Assembly (NCBI GenBank): GCA_027625915.1
Contig: JANTQA010000029.1
Span: forward strand, 8,122,001 to 8,186,000
DNA: 64,000 nucleotides
Direction: 5' to 3'
DNA from: Anaeramoeba flamelloides
Taxonomy: Eukaryota > Metamonada > Anaeramoebidae
Part shown: positions 1 through 12,285 of the stretch, piece after piece
Position numbering within the stretch: the first letter of the stretch is position 1
Layout: every line of letters starts with the position of its first letter
Notes under the pieces: model-generated
Told to the model about the DNA's origin: nothing
The model's input: only the letters and a program-made list of their open reading frames with translations
The model's database searches: none
Program-made: the position numbers and the translations under genes

Positions 1-1996
1 AAACTAGAATTTGTGTTGACATTTATTGTATTGGTGGTGGTGGTGGTGGTGGTTGTTGTTATTGTTGTAGTATTGGTGATAGATCCGGCGGTGGTGATAA
101 TATTTGTATTATTCGTGGATATTTTTAAAAAAAGGTGTTCAATTAGTTTCATTCCTTGGATGTTATTGATTAAATAATAATCATTATTGAAATTCTTATT
201 GTTTAAATTAATTAATTCAATCATCTTGGGATCCAATTCTCCAATATAACAATGTAAAGTTAATTTATTGATAATCTTAGAAATTAAGTCTAAAGTTGTG
301 TTTCTTAATAAAACAAATTTGTATAAATCTTGTGATAATTTGTCATAATAATTTAAATTTTGAAATTCTATCAAAATGTTTTTCGGGAATTCTTGATATT
401 TGGATAAGATTTCGAACAATAAAAGTATTGCTGAGTAAAAATGATAACACGAACTAGTAGATAAAAACTGCAACTTATTGGCCAATAATACAATAACTTT
501 ATTACCAATGATCCATTCCATTAACTTTTGTGGGAAAATACCTTTAATGGCGATCGTGAAAAGTTCTAAACATTGATAACTAATACCACCACTAAAGTAT
601 TCATAATCTTTTAAAGGCGTGACAATCATTTTTATTAGAGAATCCAAAATACCCAAAGACGCCATTTCGTCCAATGCCTCTCTTAAGTTAAAGCATTTTT
701 TGAATAAATTAAAAATTAAAAATTCAATTTTTAATATTGGCAAGATTTTTTCATTATAGAACTTTAGATTTTTGTTGTTATTCACATTGTAGTTCGTGTT
801 TTTGTTTTTATTGTTGTTATTGATGTTGATGTTGTTAGTTTTTTTGTAGTAGTTTGTGTTTTTGTTGTTGTTATTGTTGTTGTTGTTTGTGTTGTTGTCA
901 GTGCTGTTGTAGTAGTTCGTGTTTTTGTTGTTAGTTGTCGTCTCAGAGATTAAATTTAAATTATCCGTCATACACATTTTAAAAAATTTACCCTCCAAAA
1001 GGCGAATATTGAAAAACTGGGTTTCTGTAAAATTCTGAAAATTATTTACAAATTTCATTAAAACACCTAAAATCCCAGTCTCAATTATAACCAATAAATT
1101 TAAATAGTTTGTACAGAGCGTGTCAAGAGAACGAAGTAAGGGTAATATTATTGATTTGTTGCTTAATAAGAACTCATAAGAATTCTGATGATTTTGAATA
1201 TTTTTTTGTTGTTCACTATTCTTTTCATTCTTATTAATATGACTTTTGTTCGGGTTCGTTTGTTCTTGACGAAAAAGAAATTCTAACTTTTGAGCAAATA
1301 CACAAGAAATCATTTTTGATCCTTCCAATCTTTTAGTGTTTTAATGAATTACAAATACCGATAAATTAAAATTAAAATAGTAGCTTTTTTCACACTTAGT
1401 TTCGTGAATTTATTTGATCAACCTGAAAAGGCAGTTGGAGTTTCAATTGACGAGATCTAAGTTTGAAGAAAATGCTTCTGAAAAATGAAGTGGAAAAAGA
1501 GAGTACTAATTTAATTTTAATTTATCAGTAAAGGTGTTTGTGGAGTTTAAAAGAAGAAAATAAAAAAAAAAAACAAAAAAAAGGTATTTTGGGGATTAAA
1601 AATCAAGAAAAAAAAAAAAAATGTTGAATGTTACAAATCTAATTCAGGTGGCGAATTGTTAAAACAGAAAGTTTTATCAAACAACAATATTAATTCTGTT
1701 AAAAAGTGATCTTGAGTAAGCTCGTCTGAAGCTTTTAAGTACTCCAACCAAAAATTATGGAGTTTAATAATGGACGGTGGTAAGCATTTTTTTTGTTCTT
1801 TCTCTTTTTCTTTTCCTTTTCCTATTTCTGTTTGGTTGTATACAAGGTTTTCTTTTGGTGTTTGTTCCTTGTTTTGAGAGTTTACATTTTTTAGAGTTGT
1901 TTCATTCAAAGATCTTTTATTTTCTTTCCCATTATTTTTTGAAGAAGAATTTGATTTATTATTTTTGTTTCCCCTTAATCTTTTAAGAAAACTCAT
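1..1996 (-). CDS. N-terminal part of large armadillo-like protein, possible WDFY3/ALFY-type BEACH protein (partial)
   Basis: Two exons are inferred on the minus strand: 1635-1996 (ATG at 1996) and 1-1329, the second open to the window edge. The 305-nt intron has a GTAACA donor and an AAAAG acceptor, and the phase (2) fits. The joined reading frame is about 563 residues. Residues 1-70 are Lys/Asn/Ser rich. Residues about 72-120 (PPSIIKLHNFW to FNNSPPELD) resemble the start of the WDFY3/ALFY N-terminal region, from LRRLFTEL to FGNAPP. Later there is a long Asn/Thr-rich insert coded by positions about 780-950, then helical armadillo-like sequence with the segment REALDEMASLGILDSLIKM. A Thr run coded by GGT repeats lies at about 33-54. 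If the assignment is right, PH, BEACH and WD40 domains would lie beyond the left edge. Without the intron, the 1635-1996 frame stops at 1631-1633. The family call is weak; the open frame is clear. Confidence 0.5.
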
Positions 1997-2388
1997 AAAA
2001 GTTTTTTGTTATTGAGCGGTTTTGTTTAAGAAAAAATTCGATAAATTTTGAACAAAAATGTGAAAAACAAAAAAAAAATTAGAAAAAATAAATTTCTTCT
2101 GAAGTTTTTTTCGTTGTTAAAGTCCTCAATTAAGTTGCTTTCCCCAGTCTAAAGATTCTTTGTTTTATCAACCAAATATAATTTGTAAAAATTCAAAAGT
2201 ATTCTATTTTTAGAGATTTCTCAATTTCTGATTAGCTTTGTGCTTGAGGCGTCTTTTTTTGAAATTTTACCATTTCTTCTGAAACTTGAATAAATCTTGT
2301 AAAAAGTGATACTTTAATCAAAATTGTTTTTAGATTTCAAATTTTCTCTTATCCTCAAAGTCAAATTTGGGTGTTTTAAAAATTTATA

Positions 2389-2571
2389 TTACTGGTATTT
2401 GAATAATAAATGGGATTTTTTTTCACTTCATTTTTAATTTCTCTTTTTTAAGAGAATATAGATCGAGAACCTCAAATTGTAACCTAATTTCTTTGAGAAC
2501 TATATTTATAAAAAAAAAATATGGAAAAGGAAGTGAAAATTCTTTCCCATTTAGAATTCAAATACCAGTAA
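2389..2571. mobile_element. Small inverted-repeat element (MITE-like), 183 bp
   Basis: Two arms of about 40 bp face each other. The left arm starts TTACTGGTATTTGAAT and runs through AAATGGGA to TTTCACTTC. The right arm is its near reverse complement, ending CAAATACCAGTAA. The ends read TA-CTGG...CCAG-TA, so a TA target duplication is plausible, as for Tc1/mariner relatives. No coding sequence lies inside, and no second copy was noticed in the window. Confidence 0.6.
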
Positions 2572-2584
2572 GGGAACAAGTAAA

Positions 2585-2900
2585 CATTATGTCTTTTTTT
2601 TTCCTAAGGTAATAAAGTTATTATTTACACAATGATATGATTTAACACGATAGTCAACTTCACAAATCAACTTGTGAGAAATGAGTTATCCTTATTGAAA
2701 CAAATTCATTTTTTCTCAATTAAATTTTCAGTCAAAAGATCGGATTCTTTTTATTTGTGTTTTTGGATCACAAACATAAAAAGAAATATTTGTCAAAAAT
2801 TTTTATTTTGATAAAATCTAACTTTTAGTAATTTCTGAGAGTTTTTTATGAACAAATAACCTCGAAAATTTAATCTTATTTTAAGAATATAATAAAAATA
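2585..2900 (+). repeat. Dispersed ~300-bp repeat, copy 1
   Basis: This stretch shares ordered blocks with 9605-9925 and, more weakly, with 43190-43340. Shared blocks include a GAGAAATGAGTTATC-like segment and TTTTAGTAATTTCTGAGAG followed by ATGAACAAATAACCT. No ORF or clear terminal inverted repeat was seen, so the element class is unknown. Confidence 0.55.
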
Positions 2901-5161
2901 AATCAAATATTGAATCCTTGAAGATCAAGAAAATTTGAATCAATAATTTTATGAACAAAAATTTATTTAATAAATTGAAATTTAAAAAAATAGATAATAT
3001 TCTTTTTTATTTATCAAGATTCTAAATAACGAACTATTAAATTAAAATCCGTTATTTGATAATATCTAGAATTTATTTTTTTTTTTTTATTAGATTTATT
3101 TATTTGATTTTTTTTTTTTTTATTGAAAATATCTGAGAAAAAAATTGGCAAAGAATAGTTAAACCTATTGATAAATTTTATCGTTGGATCACTATCAACC
3201 CACTTAAATAATTATTGCTGTGGTATTAATTATTGGTTCAAAATAATCAAATTAAAAAATTTTTTTCAAGATTTTAAGTTGATTTTTCGTCTTTTTTTGA
3301 AAAAGTCTATTTTGTAAGAATTTTTAATTTCTTTGTTCTATTGTATTTCTTATATTTTTTTATTCAATAAATTGAAAAAAATGATTTGAACTGTTGTTTG
3401 TATAAAAATATATATATTTTTTTACAAGTTTTTAAATAATTGTTGTTATTTTTTTGAAATTGAGAAGATTTTTTATACTGAGCTATAATTTACAAAACTT
3501 TTTTATTTCATTTTTCAACTTTATTTTGGTTGAATTCCTTCATAGGTAATAAGATTTCTTTCTTCTAAGATACAATAATTTTTTTGAAATAATTTGGAAT
3601 TATTTAAGATTTCGAATATTTTTAAAAATTGAGAAAAATGTACCAAACTATTAAAAACAATAATTTATTTTCAAATATAACTTTTGAATATGAATTTGAT
3701 TGTAATGTAAATTCAGATTTTTAGACTAAGTTTCAATTCCAAGATGTGGTAATTTTTTTTTTTGAATTAGCTATTGGATTTACTTGAATATTTTTTTTTA
3801 TTTTAATAATCTCTTAAAAAAAATTTAATTTCTTTGATAAAAAAACAAAGTATTTACTTTCTATCTACTCTTGAATATCTTTTAAAATCGCAAATATCAA
3901 GATTTTTTATAAAAAAATTTTTAAAAGGTATCAAAATGTGACTCTTAATATTAGAGTAAAAATAAGATATAAAAACAATTTTGATTAAAGAATCATTTTT
4001 TACAAGATTTATTAAATTTCCGAAGAAATGGTAAAATCCCAAATCACTATCAAAGGTATTTATAAAATAAATAAGAAATTAATGAATAATCTTGAATTGT
4101 GGTAAGAAAAAATCTCTTATTTTGTTTTTTCACTTTTAAATTTGATTTATTACCTTATTTTTAAAAAATAATTAGATTAATAATATTTTTTGAAATCAAG
4201 AAAGTGTGAATATGGTATTGGATTTTTTATCTCATTGGTATCAGTTAACATAAGTTAATTTTAAAGATACTGTGAATGATAAAAAATCTAGATTAAATTT
4301 TTAGGTTTATTTGCCCTGTTTTATAAATCCAGACCAATATTTTTAAACTATTTCATTACAAAGAATATTTACCAAATCAACAGATCTTTATTGTTTCTTT
4401 GAATTGAAACTAATATAAGATTTCTTTATGAAAAGGGAGTTATAAATAAATAAAAATGAAAACCCTCTAAAAATATTTATATAAATTTCATTATATTTAC
4501 AGTAACTGTAAAATTAACAAATATAAAAAATAAATAATAATTAAAATCTCTTCAGTGCTAAATTCGTTATTTCCGGATTTTTTTTTAAAAATACTAATCT
4601 GGATAATTTTCAAAAAGGATTATTAATATTATTGGAATACCAAAAAAGAATCAGATTTTTTATTTATTAACTTGATTTTTTTTTTTTCTCAAGTATAATC
4701 CCGATGTTTTTTTTTTTTTTTTTTCATAAAACATTTTATTATACACATAAAATAGATTTTTAAAGATAAATTTTAAAATAAATAATAATCAAAAACAAAT
4801 TTATAAATTGATTATCATTTTTATTTAAATAACTTATTTGATATTATAAAGTTAAGTAAAAGTAATAAAAATGGTGATTTGTCATTTCTTGGTTTTTGTT
4901 TATACTCAATAACAGGTACATTTTGATTAAATATTAATTATATAATACATTTATGCGAAATGGGAATACTTTTTTAAATAATATATTAAAAGTGTCTGAT
5001 TTTATTTTTGAATTTTGATTTTATTTTTTAGACTTTTTACTTTTTGAAAAGCCTTTTTTTAATTTTTTTATACCTTTTTTTTCTTAAAAAAGGGTATTTT
5101 TTTCTAGGAGAGTAAAGTTTATAAAAAAAATATTATATAGATTAATAAACTTGTTAAGATA

Positions 5162-5353
5162 CAGTCAGTTCCACTTTCAAGACACAAAATTTCAATGAAA
5201 ATTAAGGCACAATTAAAAACCTAAATTTAGGCACAAAATTCAGAATTTAGTAAAAACATTTTTTTAAAAAAAATCCAAAATAGGTATCTTAATTCGATAT
5301 ATATTTGTGCATTAATGTTTTTGAAATTTTTGCCTTAAAATTTAAACCAGTTG
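5162..5353 (+). mobile_element. Diverged MITE, CAGTCAGTT-end family
   Basis: Left end CAGTCAGTTCCACTTTC follows TA. The inside carries the family hallmark GGCACAA repeats, and the right end AACCAGTTG precedes TA. It matches the better preserved copies at 15111-15308 and 22926-23122 but is clearly older. Confidence 0.55.
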
Positions 5354-7625
5354 TAATTATATTTTGATATTGATATACTGTGTTTTTTTTTTTTTAAATT
5401 GAATTTTTTTTAAATATGATTCATTAATTTAATTACAATTTTGTAGTTTTGCCAATTAAAAGAATTGAATGTTATTTTTCGCCCTTCATTGTTAACCAGT
5501 CCCTGATTATACCACATATCCATTCTAATTGTTTGCACACTTAAAAAGATCATTAAACCTTTGTAATTTGAATAATTTATGTTTATGTCTTTTATTGGAC
5601 AATTTATATTGAAAAATCCTTGTTTAATCTTACGTAATTAAAAAAAAATACGGATTTTTTAGTAACTAATCTACTTTTTGAGCCAAATTAAAGAAATAAT
5701 ATTTTTCAAATTTTAATAATTTAGATTGGGGATTCAACCTTGCAATAAAAATTGTAGACAAAAATTCTTTATATTTTTTTATAATATGATCATTTCTAAT
5801 TGAAGATCTTAATTTTTTCAACTATTTTACTAATTGTGTATTTAAATGTATTTAACATTCAAATACTAATATTATTTACGTTTCATATACAAGATACTTT
5901 GTTTGTGGGCTTACCATTGTTGACATTAATAATTAAAGTCACCTTATTTGACTAACTTGAAATACTTTCCTTTAGAGTATATCAAAATCTAACTATCTTT
6001 TGTTTGTTTTTATCATCATATAAATTAATTTTAAAAGGTTGTATAGTATTTATTCATTTACTTTTCTGGCGTTGAATAAATTTTCACAGGGGGGAATACA
6101 TAAAAAAATGAGTACTTTCATCTGGATATTTCTTCAAAGTATTTAATGAAGTATGTAAAATTTACTAAATTTTAGTACAATAGTTTATGCAAAAATTGAA
6201 CAATTCAAATTCTTTTTTTACTTAATAGATTAATATTTTCATAAAATAAATAGAGTTTAATTCTAATATAATATATTTTCCGCATTGAAAAATTGAAATT
6301 ATAAAATAAGGTCAAAACCGGATAAAAAAAAATGACAATAAATTATTTGTTAAGTAATCTTATCTATAACATTCAATACAATTACTTCTTTTTTATTTTA
6401 TTTTTTTTTTTTTTAATTCTTTTATCACAAGTTTTTGTTGAAAAATTTTCGAGAAACAGGTTACTCTTAATAATGTTATAGAATTTCCAAAATGAATTTA
6501 AAACCCCCAATATTCATTTAATTTATCCAATTCTTGGTTTATAACAAGAAAATAGGATATTTGTAAAATTCTTCCTCGAAAAAAGATTTATTTGGCAAAT
6601 TTGTTTGATTTTATATTTATTTATTTTCCATTAAAATTAGAACGAAAAATAATTCTGAATCTGATGAAATTTTTTTCTAAATTATTCTCTTATTTTGGGT
6701 TGAATCTTTTGGAGTTGTTTTTTGATTCCGAGAATTCAATCACTTTTCTTTAATTTTCGAAGTGATATCCTTTTATTTTGGTTTTGTTTGAAAAAACATT
6801 TGAAAAAAGAATTTTGAAAATTTTATATAAAAAAAAAAGGTTATGTAACATAATAATGAGTAATGGAGCGAGAAATACAAGTTATGAATTGTTTGGGTTC
6901 ATACAAATTAAGGAGATAAAGAAAATAAATTTTCAAAAATAGACTTTTTATCGTTTTTTTTTTTTTTCATTTTTAATTTCAACAAATTTAATTGGAAAGG
7001 TTGATCTTTCTTGTTTATTCTTCTAAAAGAAAAGATTTATTTTAAAGAAACAACTTTTCTTGGTTATTTTTTGGTTTCCTCTTTAATTTATTTTCACTTA
7101 TTCGTATAAACACATCTCGAGATCCAAAACCAAATTTAATAAAACCAAAAATTTAAACAAAAAAAATTGAAAAATTGAAAAATGAAAGATTCCAACTCTG
7201 AATTACTTTTGATCTACTTTGAGTTCACTTTCTTTTCACAAACAGCGAATGAAATTTTGGTTCTTATGTTACAATCTATAATGGCAATCAAAAAATCATT
7301 TTTCAGTAATGTTTAAGGAATTAAAATTTTTCAAAATGCTAAATATACCTACTTCCTTAAAAAGGATTTTAGTCAGTATTTTATAAAAATTGTATTCCTA
7401 TTTCATACGATGTTCACAGATTTCAATTTAGTCGAAAAAAACAATGAAAAAATTTTGGTTTTAATTAGTTTAATATTTGTATTTTATTGAAAGTTTATCA
7501 ATTGGAAAAAACAGTTAGTTAAAAGGCCTCTCGAATTTAAACAACCAAAATAGTAATAAAACAAAGTTCAGAAAAATCATTTTTTTAAATTTTCTCTTCC
7601 GAAAAATTCTTTTTAATTTAACATT

Positions 7626-8199
7626 ATGTCTGTAAGTGATTTTTTTTTATTGTTTCTTTTGCTTTTTTTTTTTTTTTTTTTTATTTTTTCTTTTTTTGTT
7701 CACCAAACCATCTTTAATTTAAGATCCACAAAAACAATTCTCAAAATTAATTATCTTTCTTTTTATCAAACCACATCAAAAAATCAATAAATCAGGCTGA
7801 ACGTGATTTACTCAACATCGATCTTGAAGATGAAGACAAAAAACACAAAATGAAAAGGATTGTTCCAACACCAAATTCATATTTCCTTGATGTCCAATGT
7901 TCAAGATGTTCCATGATGTATGTTTTAATATTTTTTTTTCTTTAAATGAAAAAAAGCAAATTCTTTTTGATTATAAAATTTAAAAGTTTTTTTTTTTTTT
8001 TCTTTTTGTTTTTGCTTTTTAAAATTTTTTTCTTATTTTTCTTTTCTTGTACCAAACAACAAAAAAAAGTTCAATTGTTTTTTCACACTCACAAACAATT
8101 TTCAAATGTCCAAAATGCCAAACTGTTCTTGCAAGACCATCTGGTGGTAAGGCTACAATTTCACCAAAATGTAGATTTAGAAAGAAAATTAATGATTAA
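7626..8199 (+). CDS. RPS27: 40S ribosomal protein eS27
   Basis: Small-subunit ribosomal protein with a CX2C...CX2C zinc finger that packs against 18S rRNA. Three exons: 7626-7631 (only ATG TCT, donor GTAAGTG), 7796-7917 (donor GTATGT) and 8070-8199, ending TAA. The 258 coding nt give 85 residues, against 84 in human RPS27. Family landmarks are present: DLLNIDLEDEDKKHKMKR near the N-terminus, PNSYFLDVQC, the zinc ligands CSRC and CPKC, VFSHSQTIFKCPKCQTVL across the second splice, and RPSGGKA near the end. The second junction restores ISIVFSHSQT, which matches the family, so both splice sites are well supported. The first coding exon is unusually short, with the start codon plus one residue cut off by a 164-nt intron. 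Codon use is ordinary for the window. Confidence 0.93.
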
Positions 8200-9604
8200 A
8201 ACCTCTCAAAAACATTCATTTTTTTATTAGAATTTTGGCGCTTACGGGGTAATGAAAAAGATCTTTTAACTTTGTTTCCAAAATACAACAATTGTTTTAG
8301 ATCAAAAAAATAAAAAGAATACATCTGGTTTATCTTTTCCTTTTATTCTTTTTTTATTTTTTTTTTTTTTTTTTTTTTGTTTTTTTATACTTTTTGAATT
8401 ATTTATATTTTGTTTTTTTCATGAACTAAACAAAATAAACCTAGTTCAAATCAAAAAATTACTGTGTAATACTGAGTTATTAATATTTTTTAAAATCTTT
8501 TTGTTTAACTCTAACCAATTCAACAATTATTTGAAAATTTTTAGATCTCAGATTATAATTTATAATAATGAAACTAAATACTTTTAAAAATGTGCTATTT
8601 TTGAACACAAAATTAATTTCGTGTTATGTCTTTAAAACACAAAATGAAATAAAATTACCAAACAACAGCTTTTCAAGAATTAGATTTAAAAACAAGCTCT
8701 TTCAAATAATTTCTATTCCATGAAACATTTTTATTTTTTTTTCATCTCTCTTTATTTTTTTCATTTTATATTTCAACAACAAAGTTCCCAATCTTTAAAA
8801 AATTGGATACACACCCTCTTTTGACGGTCGGATTAAAACTTTCTTTCAGGCTAGAAAAGTCTGTCACTAATAACCCATAGATTTAGTCCAACATATACGG
8901 GAGGTAAATTTAAACTTCAAAAAAAAAAAATCTTAGAATTTTTAAATAGTTCCAAGTCTTTTTCTTTGTAGGATAATACTTTTTAATAATTTAAAAAAGA
9001 AATTTTTATTTATTTGTTTTTTTACCTTTATATTTGATTTTCAATTCTTGATTCCATTTTATGAATTTGTAGATTTCCACATTTAAATTAATTCCAGTTC
9101 AGTAAATTAATTCATCACCAGAGTTCACATTTTGATTCTTTTTTGAAAATAAACTCAAAATAATTCTACTTTTTGATTCCATCGAAACAAATGATTCTTT
9201 TTTCTTTTAATGAAAAGTTTCAAATTATTTCTGGTTTAAATTTGGGTTTTAATAGAATCTCTTGTTTCTCAAAATTTAATAATTAAATATTTTTTTTTAC
9301 ATTATTAAAAAGAATTTGGATATTGCTCAAAATAATAAATATTTGAGGTTTTTCTTCTTGAAATTTTTGTTTTAATCAACTTTTCTTCAATCCTGATATT
9401 TTTATGTTTATTCCTTGGAAGAAAATTATTTTACTTTGAAATGGAATCAAAAGATTCGTTTTTTTTTTTATTAATAGAGTTTTGGTACCAAATAATAATT
9501 CTTTTTTTGATTCTGTAGAATAAGAATTACAATAATTTTTCATGTTTTTGAAAAATGATTCTTCAAAGGTACTTTAATGTGATTAGTAATTCGTATTTAT
9601 TTTT

Positions 9605-9925
9605 TTCCCAAAGATAATATAGTAATATTTTTAACAAGGATACAATCAAATCCGATATGTAACTTTATTTATAAACTTTGGGGAATGAGTTATCATTTAT
9701 AAACGAAGTTCATTTTTTCCAATTTGAATTTTTGCTAAAAAGTTTTGATCCTTTTTTTTTAGATCTTTTTGATCAAATATAAAAAAAGAAAAATTTGCAA
9801 AAAATATTTATTTAGAAGAAATCTCACTTTTAGTAATTTCTGAGAGTCGGTATGAACAAATAACCTTAAAATTTTGGGATTATTTTAAAAGTACAATAAT
9901 AATAAATGAAACGACCTTGATAAAA
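9605..9925 (+). repeat. Dispersed ~300-bp repeat, copy 2
   Basis: Collinear with 2585-2900. The block TTTTAGTAATTTCTGAGAG and the following ATGAACAAATAACCT are nearly identical in both. This copy sits directly upstream of the ~650-bp repeat at 9935-10600. The pairing is not kept at the other copies of either repeat, so they are separate families. Confidence 0.55.
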
Positions 9926-9934
9926 AATATGTGT

Positions 9935-10600
9935 TTTATTTTCCCTCTATTTGTAATTAATTTGTTATTTTTCTCAAGAAAGGAAGGGTTGTGTGAGTTT
10001 CCTTTTTCTCTTTAAAGTTCTGATCATTAAATTATGGAAAGTTTTTTTAACCGCAAAATATTTTTCTGCGATTTTCAATTAATAGTGTTTCTTCATTAAG
10101 TAATAATTCCTCTTATCTTTGAAATATTCCAAAACTAAAGCAATACTGAAAGAGGTGTGTTGTTATAGCTGTTGTTGGGTGTGAGTTTTTTAGATCATTT
10201 ATATTGTCTCTCTTTGAAAATTTCGTTTCTTTGGATTTTTTTATTGGTCAAAAAAACCTTTTTATTTTTACAACATTTTTTAATTTGACAAATAAATTTA
10301 AAAATTGAATTAGATTCTGATAAAAAACTCAAAATGAATTCTATCAACATGAAATTGAATTAATATATAAAAAAGAATTATTTCTGACCTCTAAGAATAC
10401 TTATTATTGTATATTTTTTGAGATTGTAGAATGGGATTATTTATATACAATAAAACATCTTTTATTGAATTTTCTGAAGAACTGATAGATATGAAAATTT
10501 TTTTCTTATAATTCTAGTAATATTTAGGGTAACAAAATTAAATATAAAATTTTATCAAAATTGGTTCATTATTAAAGAATTGACAAAAAATTCGAGGTCG
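9935..10600 (+). repeat. Dispersed ~650-bp repeat, copy 1 of 3
   Basis: Matches 27003-27672 in the same orientation over its whole length with few gaps, and 60185-60830 in reverse. Shared landmarks in order are TTTTCAATTAATAGTGTTTC, AATAATTCCTCTTATCTT, GGTGTGTTGTTA, TTTATATTGTCTCTCTT and TTATCAAAATTGGTTC. No ORF, clear terminal inverted repeat or poly-A tail was seen. It may be a transposon fragment or a duplicated intergenic block. Confidence 0.8.
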
Positions 10601-10724
10601 AACCAATAAAATATTGATCTTTCTAGATCTAAAAAAAAGCGAAAATTATTATTTTTCAAATTCGGTCAAATTGGGAAAAATTCTCATTTTTTCAAAATAG
10701 TCAATTCCATTGAAATATATTGGC

Positions 10725-10815
10725 TGTAGATATTCAAAACCCCCTTTTCGGGTAGGTTAAGGTATATTATGGCGGACCAGAGTATTTCAGAGTAGGTTTG
10801 AATATGCCTGGGTGG
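10725..10815. other. GC-richer island, possible non-coding RNA or remnant
   Basis: About 90 bp with visibly higher G+C than the flanks, including CCCCCTTTTCGGGTAGG and ATGGCGGACCAGAG. No open frame of useful length and no tRNA-like box were found. In very AT-rich genomes such islands often mark structured RNAs, but I cannot assign one. Confidence 0.25.
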
Positions 10816-11969
10816 TATGATAGAGAGTTTTTATAAGGATTTTTTTAAAAAAAAAAAAAATTTAATAAACCAATTCAAAGTTTGGAACTAATTTTAAGGC
10901 CAAAAAATTTCCACTTAACTTTGGTAATTAAAATTCGGTTTCCACAAATTTGAAGTATTAATAATTTCAATAATTTGTTTTTTCTACAAATTAAGTAATT
11001 GTATACTAACAATTGCAAAATAATATTTTTGATTTTTCCTCATATTGCAATCAATAAAAACCATTAAAAACCTTATGGTCAATGAAAATAATTAAGAAAT
11101 TCTTCAAAATTACGCAAAAATTTCAAATTGTCCAATTTTGAAATTTAATAATATACCCCCCAAAAAAAAAAATTGGAAAAAAAGTAAAGAAATGTATTTC
11201 TTTAATTTTTTTATTTTTTTTTTGAATTTTATATAATTTAATGTGTATTTCTCCCGTAGAAAGCTACAGTGAAATTTTATCAATATCAAATTTTGTTATT
11301 AATATAGATTTTTAAAAAGGTACCAATGAGATTAAGAATATTGAAAATATTTTTTTTTTTGAAATGAATTGATTCCAAAGAATAATTTTGTGTTCTTACA
11401 AAAAAAATACATTTTATTTCAAGAAAATTTTTTACAGTTTCTCAATAATTATTTTTTATCTTAAAATTCATTTTGGGTTTCTGAAAATTTATTTTTTGAA
11501 TAAAAGAAAATTTTCTTTTATATTAGCTGATTTATGAAATTTTTTTTTTCAATATTAGCTTTATTATTCTAATAGTCAATATTCTAACAATCCGTATCAA
11601 AATCAAAATTTGATATCGTAACATTCACTGTATCTTTGGAAAGACAGTATAGTCAGAAAACATATAGAAAACTTTTTTTCTTCTCGAAAGGTAATTTTAA
11701 AAATAAAATCTATTTCAAAAATTATAACTCGTTAAAATAAAAAATTGATATTTATATATAAACCTCAATTCAAAATTTTTAACACACCAAAATTCGATTT
11801 GTGAAAAAAACTTATTTAATCACTTCTCGAAGATTTACCAAATTAGAACCATTCACTAATTGAAATGTTAACACCTTTTTATAAATTACAATACTCACAA
11901 AACAAAAAATAAATAATTATCAATACAAATAAATCATGACTGTGTTAAAAATTTTGGAGAGAGCAAAAC

Positions 11970-12285
11970 AAAAAAATACATTAGTAAATTTGTTTAAATT
12001 CTATTAGGAATATTGATCGATCAAAGGTTAGATACTACCAACTAATTTTATTTGAGTTCTTCTATTTGGAAAAACTCAACTTTAACATAATATAAACCTT
12101 GTAGAAAAATTTTGATCCAACGAAGCAAATTACGTAATTCAAACAATGAAATGAAAACAAAAACTAAAAGATGAAAAAATGATTTTCATATTTTTCAAAA
12201 ATCAAAATTATCTCCAATTTCAATGAAATTGTATTATTGTGATTGTTTGGAACGTTTTAGCTGTGTGGAAAATTTTGAATTTTAG
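11970..12285 (+). mobile_element. Worn partial copy of the TTTGGACACA-end transposon
   Basis: Matches the right-hand part of the copy at 43620-44147. Shared features are the segment ATTAGTAAATTTGTTTAA, a GATCGATCAAA block, GATACTACCAACTA in place of GATACCATCTACCA, AAACTCAAC, and the end AGCTGTGTGGAAAATTTTG. The left half is not recognisable. Confidence 0.5.

Larger units (their letters stand above)
1997..7625. other. Gene-free AT-rich stretch between the armadillo-like gene and eS27
   Basis: No convincing exon was seen on either strand in this 5.6 kb. Open frames are short and read through A/T runs (for example 3854-4042). It holds a small inverted-repeat element at 2389-2571, one copy of a ~300-bp dispersed repeat at 2585-2900, and a diverged CAGTCAGTT-end MITE at 5162-5353. 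I recognise nothing in the remainder. Confidence 0.6.

Noticed and set aside
7946-8230. 94-residue frame overlapping eS27
   Set aside because: It is the T-rich intron 2 plus exon 3 of eS27 read in the exon 3 frame or a shifted one; the spliced model explains the sequence.
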